64,000 bases of DNA from Kocuria rhizophila DC2201. Its GTDB lineage: Bacteria > Actinomycetota > Actinomycetes > Actinomycetales > Micrococcaceae. Positions 59,050 to 64,000 of this stretch are shown here, one piece after another. A model generated the notes under the pieces. It searched no databases, had not been told where the DNA came from, and saw only the letters and a program-made list of their open reading frames with translations. Both the position numbers and the translations under genes were made by a program. The stretch lies in contig NC_010617.1 in NCBI RefSeq assembly GCF_000010285.1, forward strand, positions 2,294,001 through 2,358,000, given 5' to 3'. Positions within the stretch are counted from its first letter, which is position 1. Each line of letters opens with the position of its first letter.

Positions 59050-60309
59050 TCAGAGAACCACGAGCCAGCACGTCCCGAGCCCCACCGCGGAGAGCCCCGC
59101 GGACAGCCAGAAGGAGCGCCACGGCGCGGCCCTGCCGATGAACAGGTACGCCACCACCACCACGGTGAACTCGCGCAGCACCAGCACGGTGGCCGCGAGG
59201 TGCAGGTCGAAGGAGGCCACCCAGGCGATCACGGCACCGAACACCAGGCCGATGAGCGGGCCCACGAAGGTCTTCCACGCCCCTCCCGTGCGCACGAGCA
59301 GCACCGAGGCGGCCCAGGAGAGCACTCCCGGGAAAGAGACCATGGCGATGAACGGCACCATGGACATCGCCGGACGCCACTGCTCCCCCAGGATCGGGGT
59401 GAGCACGACCGCGGCGACCTGCGCCACCACCACGCCCGCCACGGCCAGCAGCAGCGCCGGGTACAGGTGGCGGTCGCTCGCCTCCCGGATCTCGTCCGGG
59501 GTCTCCTTGTCCGCGATGCCCACGCGGACCACGTTGACGGTCGACGCCGCCAGCGCGTCTCCCGGGGCCCGGCCCACCGCACTGCCCGCGGTGTACGTGC
59601 CGAGGGCCGCGGTGCCGGCGAACGCGGTCATGAACAGCCGCTCCGCCTGGCCCTGGAACCAGGACAGGAGGGCGTAGCCGGACATGGTGGTCATGTCCGA
59701 GACGATCGACTTCCCACCGGGGGCAGTGTGCGGCAGGGGCTCCGTGCTGCGGCGGGCGCGCAGCCAGCACAGCACCGCGAACGTCCCCTCCGTGACCGCC
59801 AGCTGCAGGGACGGGCCCAGCAGCGAGTGGGTGAGCACCAGGACCGTGCCGCCCACGAGCAGCCCAGCGAGCGAGGCCCGCAGCTGCATCCGAGCCAGCG
59901 TGCCCCACTGGTTGGTGGCCTGCAGGGTGCCCACGTACAGCAGCCCCAGCGCACCGAATCCGGGGGCGAGCGCCACGGGCAGCACCTGGAGGAACTCGCC
60001 CCAGTTCTCCAGCGTCCCGTTGTGCAGCAGGAACAGCATGAACCCCGCGAGGATCACGAACGCCACCACGGGCATGACCGCCCGGTAGCGGTTCATGATG
60101 CGCATGCCACCCGGTTCGGTGAGCACCCGGATCACCGCGAAGCGCGCGCCGGAGTCGATGGTCACCTGGATGGCCGTGTAGATCAGCGTGACCAGGTTGT
60201 AGATGCCCACGTAGTGCGGGGACGTGAACGCGGCGAGCGTGAGGATCACGAGCGCCGAGGACACCCGCGGCAGCGCCCGCTCGATGAGAGACTTGACCTG
60301 GTTCAGCAT
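59050..60309 (-). CDS. Polysaccharide flippase, MOP/Wzx superfamily
   Basis: 419 residues, about 12 membrane segments, with the typical N-terminus SSALVILTLAAFTSPHYVGI and YALLSWFQGQAERLFMTAFA. It would flip lipid-linked repeat units across the membrane. Its ATG overlaps the GT2 stop by 7 bp. Low similarity is usual in this family, so the assignment rests on topology and neighbours. Confidence 0.83.
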   Translation of the reverse strand: MLNQVKSLIERALPRVSSALVILTLAAFTSPHYVGIYNLVTLIYTAIQVTIDSGARFAVIRVLTEPGGMRIMNRYRAVMPVVAFVILAGFMLFLLHNGTLENWGEFLQVLPVALAPGFGALGLLYVGTLQATNQWGTLARMQLRASLAGLLVGGTVLVLTHSLLGPSLQLAVTEGTFAVLCWLRARRSTEPLPHTAPGGKSIVSDMTTMSGYALLSWFQGQAERLFMTAFAGTAALGTYTAGSAVGRAPGDALAASTVNVVRVGIADKETPDEIREASDRHLYPALLLAVAGVVVAQVAAVVLTPILGEQWRPAMSMVPFIAMVSFPGVLSWAASVLLVRTGGAWKTFVGPLIGLVFGAVIAWVASFDLHLAATVLVLREFTVVVVAYLFIGRAAPWRSFWLSAGLSAVGLGTCWLVVL

Positions 60310-61157
60310 GCGGGGTGCCCCGCGAGGTCCGCCACCTGCGCCAGGTTGCGCCGGGCGTAGGGGCGGGTCCCGGGCCGGACCCCGGCCACCACGCGCCGCA
60401 GCTGCTCGGGCGTGCCCACGGGACGGCCCGGGACGCCGCCGTTGTCCACGAGCCAGGACATCCTGCCGGACCGGGCCCACGCGCTCCACGCGCGCAGCAC
60501 CTCCGGGTCCTGGGCGATCCGCTCGTGGTAGTCCGGGGCTCCCGAGAGCTGCCCCGGGCTCAGCCGGTAGGCCACCACGGGCACGGCCAGCTTGTGGATC
60601 CGCGCCCCCTGGCGCAGAGCGTCGAACCACAGCACGTAGTCCTCCGCCGTGTTGGGCCGGGCGTAGGCGTCCGCGGCCTCGAGGGTCTCCCGCCGGGCGA
60701 GCATGCTCGAGTGGAACAACGGGTTCACGAACGGCAGCAGCAGCCCAAGCTCGGTGCTCGTGAGGTTGCGGGGGTAGGAGGGCCGCGGCAGCATGCCCCG
60801 GCCGAAGCGGATCCCGCTGCCGCACACGATGTCCGCGTGCCGCAGCGCCCGCATGCTCACGGCGAAGCGCCACGGCAGGGAGAGGTCGTCCGCGTCCGTG
60901 CGGGCCACCAGCTCGCTGTCCGTGGTCTCCAGCGCCTCCCGCATGCGGACCACGGTCCCCACGTTCTCCGGGTTCTCCCGGACGACGACGCGGCGGTCCG
61001 ACACCCGGCGGGCGGCACGTTCCGTCTCGGCGTCCGGGCCGTCCACGGACACCACGAGCTCCGCGTCCCGGGGCATGGCCCGCAGCGTGGACCGCATGGC
61101 GCTCTCCACGGTTGCGCCCGCGTGGTAGGCGGGCATGATGACGGTCAGTCTCGGCAT
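60303..61157 (-). CDS. Family 2 glycosyltransferase of the polysaccharide locus
   Basis: 284 residues. GT-A signatures: LTVIMPAYHAGATVESAMRS, VVSVDGPDAETERAAR, the DxD motif in LVARTDADDLSLPWRFAVSM, and NTAEDYVLWFDALRQGARIH (catalytic ED). First gene of the minus-strand operon with flippase and PAP2. GGGGAG precedes ATG 61157. Confidence 0.9.
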   Translation of the reverse strand: MPRLTVIMPAYHAGATVESAMRSTLRAMPRDAELVVSVDGPDAETERAARRVSDRRVVVRENPENVGTVVRMREALETTDSELVARTDADDLSLPWRFAVSMRALRHADIVCGSGIRFGRGMLPRPSYPRNLTSTELGLLLPFVNPLFHSSMLARRETLEAADAYARPNTAEDYVLWFDALRQGARIHKLAVPVVAYRLSPGQLSGAPDYHERIAQDPEVLRAWSAWARSGRMSWLVDNGGVPGRPVGTPEQLRRVVAGVRPGTRPYARRNLAQVADLAGHPAC

Positions 61158-61527
61158 GGTGGCACTCTCCCCTGATAACCACGGATCACCCCACCGTTCC
61201 CGGCTCCCCAGGGTGAACTACTGCGGACAAATTCGTTGTCATAGAAACGCAGCGCGATAATGAGGCTATCATGGGAAAGGCGGGACAGAAGGGCGGGGGT
61301 ACTGCCGGGCGCAGAATCCCCGTGGATTCAGGGGAGCACCGCCGTGGGTCCGTCAGGTTCGCTGAATATCTCGGCGTTCCGGGGGAATCCGCACGAGGTG
61401 GTCAGGAATTCCAGGTTGTCCCCCGTTTAGGGGTAATTGGGTAAATATTTGTCCCCCTTCGCGATGACATTTCGTGAGGGGAGTTCCTGTCGGGCTGACG
61501 GGAACGGAAAGAATTGGGGGGAATCAC
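61158..61527. other. AT-rich divergent control region in the polysaccharide locus
   Basis: 370 bases, AT-rich. TTGTCA (61236-61241) with GATAAT and TATCAT nearby is a plausible promoter cluster on the plus strand; GACAA-N5-TTGTC (61226-61240) is a small inverted repeat overlapping the TTGTCA. Two direct copies of TTGTCCCCC occur near 61415 and 61450. GGGGGG precedes the GTG at 61528. No gene is visible. Confidence 0.5.
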
Positions 61528-62172
61528 GTGAGCGCACGTGTCAAGAACGTCATCGTCAGGTTCCTGGGGATCGTCCTGGGCGCCGCCGTCCTGGGGGCGG
61601 CCGTCGGAGGAGGGGTGGCCGTGCTGCGGCCCGAGAGCTTCACGTCCACGACCACCGTGATGGTCACACCGGCGCAGAGTCTGCCCAGCGGTCAGACGGA
61701 GACGGTGTCCCAGTACATCCTGAGCAACATGCCCACCTACAACAACCTGGCGATGACCGCCAGCGTCCTGGAGACTGCGGGGGACCACGGCCGGTCCACG
61801 GACGAGATCTCCAAGGACCTCACCGTGGAGGTGCCCACGGGGTCGAGCCTCGTGAAGCTGGCGTACTCGGACACCGACCGGGACCGCAGCGCCGCCGTCG
61901 CCGACGACCTCGCCGCGGGCCTGCGGGACTCCATCCGCCAGTTCTCGCCGCAGAGCGACGGCACGCCCCAGGTGGACGTCTCGATCGTCCAGAAGGGCGC
62001 CGCCGCGGTCACGAGCGACAAGCCCAGCGCCAGCCGGTGGGCCCTGATCGGCGGCACGGTGGGCGGCATCCTGGGCATCGCCGGAGCCCAGGCCCTCACG
62101 CGCCGACGCTCCGCACCCCGCCACCACGACGCACAGAGCGCCGCAGGTCAGACCGGCTCGTTCTCGTCATGA
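61528..62172 (+). CDS. Wzz/YveK-like chain-length determinant protein
   Basis: 214 residues with a membrane segment at each end (FLGIVLGAAVLGAAVGGGVA near residue 15 and WALIGGTVGGILGIAGAQAL near 175) and an extracellular part with SLPSGQTETVSQYILSNMPT. This is the Wzz/Cap-type layout without a kinase domain; it would set polymer length. GTG 61528. Its stop overlaps the Wzy-like start (ATGA). Confidence 0.83.
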   Translation: MSARVKNVIVRFLGIVLGAAVLGAAVGGGVAVLRPESFTSTTTVMVTPAQSLPSGQTETVSQYILSNMPTYNNLAMTASVLETAGDHGRSTDEISKDLTVEVPTGSSLVKLAYSDTDRDRSAAVADDLAAGLRDSIRQFSPQSDGTPQVDVSIVQKGAAAVTSDKPSASRWALIGGTVGGILGIAGAQALTRRRSAPRHHDAQSAAGQTGSFSS

Positions 62173-63431
62173 AGTGGCGCGATGCCATCTCCATGGACCG
62201 GGTCCCGGTCCTGACCCTGATCGTCTTCCTGCTGATCAGCTGGGCCTCCACGGTCTACTTCCTGGACCACTCCGTGGTGACCGTGCCGAGCCCCTTCACG
62301 CCGGTGTGGGCGGCGTACAACCACGCCGACGCCGTGCGCCTGATCTCCTGGGCCGTCCTGGGGCTCGTGCTCGCGCTCGTGTTCCCGTTCCCGGGGCGCA
62401 CCCCGTCCTGGCCCACGCTGCTGAGCACCATCGGGCGGCAGGTGCGTCCCCTCACGTGGCTCTGGGTCCTGATCACGTTCGGGACCATGGCCGCGCTGCT
62501 GCTCGCCAAAGGCCGCTACATCCTGGAGGCGCCCCAATACCTGATCTTCATGGCGCCGCCGGCGATCGTGTCCGCCTCGAGCGTCGCCCAGCCCATGGCC
62601 GTCCTCGCGGCGGGCTTCCTCTCGGTGCGGCACCCGCTGCTGGGCCGGATCGCCATGGTGTCCTGGCTCGTCCTGCTCTTCGCGTGCGCCACCCGTGTCT
62701 TCGCAGGCGTGGTGGTGCTCTACGTGGTGGGCAGGTTCCTGGCCGGGGGCAGGGTGTCCTGGCTCGGGTGGCTCGGCACCGCCGCCATCACGGTGGTGCT
62801 GCTGCCCATCCCGCTGTACTGCCGCGACCTCACGGAGCACGGCCTGATCCCGTACGCGCACGCCATGGCCAAGGTGCTCCCGGAACCCTCGTTCTTCAGC
62901 GAGTCCCTGCTTACGACCACCAACAGTTTCGGCTTCAGCGTGCCGCTGCTCGTGTTCACGAGCCACGAGTACGGCATCACGGCGCAGGACATGCTCATCT
63001 CCCTGAACCCGGGGCCGGGGCGGCTGGTGGGCTGGGACGACATCCTGTTCTCGATGCGTGTCCACGAGTTCATCCCGTACTCGGCCCTGGGCGAGTGGGC
63101 GAGCTTCGGCGGATTCAGCCTCATGCTGTTCACGCTCGCGTGGGGACTGGTGGTGCGCGGCTGCCTGCGCAGCGTGGGGACGAACCCGCACCCCACCATG
63201 GTGCTGTTCCTGTCCGCACTGCTCGGGATGGCCATGCTCACCGTGGTCATGATCACCCAGTACAACACCCGGGCGGTGAGCCGGATCGTCTCCATGATGA
63301 TCCTGGCCACGGTGCTCGAACGGGCGCTGCGCCCGCTCACCGCCGCGTTCCTGCGGCGCAGGGCCCTGCGGTCCCGGGCGCCGCGCGGCCCCGCTCTGAG
63401 AGGACCCCTCGCCGGTGCGGGCCGGGCATGA
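62169..63431 (+). CDS. Wzy-like polysaccharide polymerase
   Basis: 420 residues, about 10-12 membrane segments and a large external loop (~230-310: HEYGITAQDMLISLNPGPGR, VHEFIPYSALGEWASFGGFS), the usual O-antigen polymerase layout. Sequence motifs are weak in this family; position between Wzz-like and a secreted glycosidase-like gene supports the call. Coupled to the upstream gene by ATGA. Confidence 0.75.
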   Translation: MKWRDAISMDRVPVLTLIVFLLISWASTVYFLDHSVVTVPSPFTPVWAAYNHADAVRLISWAVLGLVLALVFPFPGRTPSWPTLLSTIGRQVRPLTWLWVLITFGTMAALLLAKGRYILEAPQYLIFMAPPAIVSASSVAQPMAVLAAGFLSVRHPLLGRIAMVSWLVLLFACATRVFAGVVVLYVVGRFLAGGRVSWLGWLGTAAITVVLLPIPLYCRDLTEHGLIPYAHAMAKVLPEPSFFSESLLTTTNSFGFSVPLLVFTSHEYGITAQDMLISLNPGPGRLVGWDDILFSMRVHEFIPYSALGEWASFGGFSLMLFTLAWGLVVRGCLRSVGTNPHPTMVLFLSALLGMAMLTVVMITQYNTRAVSRIVSMMILATVLERALRPLTAAFLRRRALRSRAPRGPALRGPLAGAGRA

Positions 63432-63441
63432 CGGGACACCG

Positions 63442-64000
63442 GTGACCCCGGCCCGCACCACCCGCCGCGGGTTCATCGCGCTCGCCGCCGTGACCGCGGT
63501 GGGGGTCACGGCGTCGTGCGCACCGGGCGGGGCTCCGGCGCCGCGGGATCCCGCCCCCAGCGCACTGGAGCGGCGCCAGGTGTGGGCGCACATGGTGCCC
63601 CAGGGACTGCCCCTGGCCGCGGACCCGGACGTCCACTACGGCAGCGAGCGGCCGCTCTCCCTCGCCCCGGCGGGCACGGGGTACGAGCGCCTCGTCGCCG
63701 ACCAGCTCACGCAGGCCCGGGCCGCGGGGCTCACCGGGATGCAGATCCTGCTGCTGGACGGGGTCAACTCCGGCACGGACTTCGTGGCGGACTGGATGTC
63801 GGCCGCCGATCCGTCGTGGCGGAACTCGTCGTCCGCGGGCTTCTCGGTGGCCCCGTGCCTGCAGGTCTCGTCCCTGCGCCGCGCCACCTCCATGGTGGAG
63901 CAGTACGCGGCGGCCGCGGCCGAACACCCCTCCGCGGCCCGTTCGGGGGACGCCCTGGTCGTCTGGGTCTACAACGCCCGGTCCCTCTCCCCCGGTGACT
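63442..64000 (+). CDS. Tat-exported lipoprotein, glycosidase-like (3' end outside window)
   Basis: 186 residues visible, open to the window edge. N-terminus RTTRRGFIALAAVTAVGVTA followed by SC is a twin-arginine signal with a lipobox-like Cys. The mature part (RRQVWAHMVPQGLPL; RLVADQLTQARAAGLTGMQI, LLLDG; FSVAPCLQVS) resembles the start of a TIM-barrel glycosidase of the GH71/GH99 kind, but this is tentative. GTG 63442 starts 10 bp after the Wzy-like gene; such genes often trim or release the polymer. Confidence 0.6.
   Translation, partial: MTPARTTRRGFIALAAVTAVGVTASCAPGGAPAPRDPAPSALERRQVWAHMVPQGLPLAADPDVHYGSERPLSLAPAGTGYERLVADQLTQARAAGLTGMQILLLDGVNSGTDFVADWMSAADPSWRNSSSAGFSVAPCLQVSSLRRATSMVEQYAAAAAEHPSAARSGDALVVWVYNARSLSPGD

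Noticed and set aside
58174-60360. A 728-codon plus-strand frame across the PAP2 and flippase genes
   Set aside because: Spans two real minus-strand membrane-protein genes and their gap; His/Gln/Gly-rich with no motif.
61401-62127. A 241-codon minus-strand frame over the Wzz-like gene
   Set aside because: Shadow frame; no motif, and the plus-strand gene is coupled to its neighbour.

Overview
The window is a very GC-rich (roughly 70 % by eye) actinobacterial chromosome segment. The gene set suggests a Micrococcaceae member, possibly Kocuria: a ~1.7-kresidue NAD-glutamate dehydrogenase, many GTG starts, ATGA/GTGA gene overlaps, several apparently leaderless genes, and 23S rRNA methyltransferase and DUF456/DUF808/DUF2617/DUF2382 genes of that type. 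The genus call is inference. There is no rRNA, CRISPR array or insertion sequence; one tRNA-Leu(CAG) is present.

Left part (1-30.7 kb), mostly housekeeping: a cut hipBA toxin-antitoxin operon with three regularly spaced palindromic operators; an MFS pump; an SRPBCC protein; a four-function operon (acyl-CoA dehydrogenase, PIG-L deacetylase fused to a methyltransferase, GT2); GntR; MobA/MoeA-like molybdopterin genes; the NAD-GDH; a formate/nitrite channel; a phosphatase; a TPR protein plus aldo/keto reductase; a thioesterase; a YdcF-like protein; a YdjM-like membrane protein with a tiny upstream ORF; tRNA-Leu; an Lrp regulator divergent from a HisC-type aminotransferase/permease operon that begins with a Cys-containing leader ORF; a secreted LGFP-repeat esterase; an arylamine N-acetyltransferase remnant; DUF808.

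Middle (30.9-42 kb): an AT-richer, probably acquired orphan HsdR-N-domain nuclease-like gene, then transporters (TauE/SafE, GlpT-like, MFS), a broken CPBP protease gene, a rhomboid-like protein, gluconokinase behind a coupled 32-codon ORF, RlmC-type methyltransferase, and a protein ending in a HicA-like domain.

Right part (42-64 kb) is the most unusual. A minus-strand operon (54.15 -> 44.26 kb) encodes a tandem alpha/beta hydrolase, an Ag85-type lipoprotein esterase, holo-ACP synthase, a carrier protein, an acyl-CoA dehydrogenase, an amino acid:[carrier protein] ligase, a DUF1839 protein and a beta-mannosidase-like protein whose nucleophile position is Gln. A second tandem alpha/beta hydrolase sits convergently at the far end. 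This looks like an uncharacterised aminoacyl-carrier-protein pathway. It abuts an exopolysaccharide locus: GT4, GDP-mannose dehydratase and GDP-fucose synthase; GT2, flippase and PAP2 phosphatase; Wzz-like, Wzy-like and a secreted glycosidase-like gene cut by the window end.

Across the whole window an 11-mer, GACGACGCCGC, recurs 23 times in either orientation. It lies just after stop codons, in one terminator-like hairpin, and inside genes, often where proteins carry Ala/Ser/Pro-rich insertions (AASSS). It is the strongest sequence-level signal that gene annotation does not explain.
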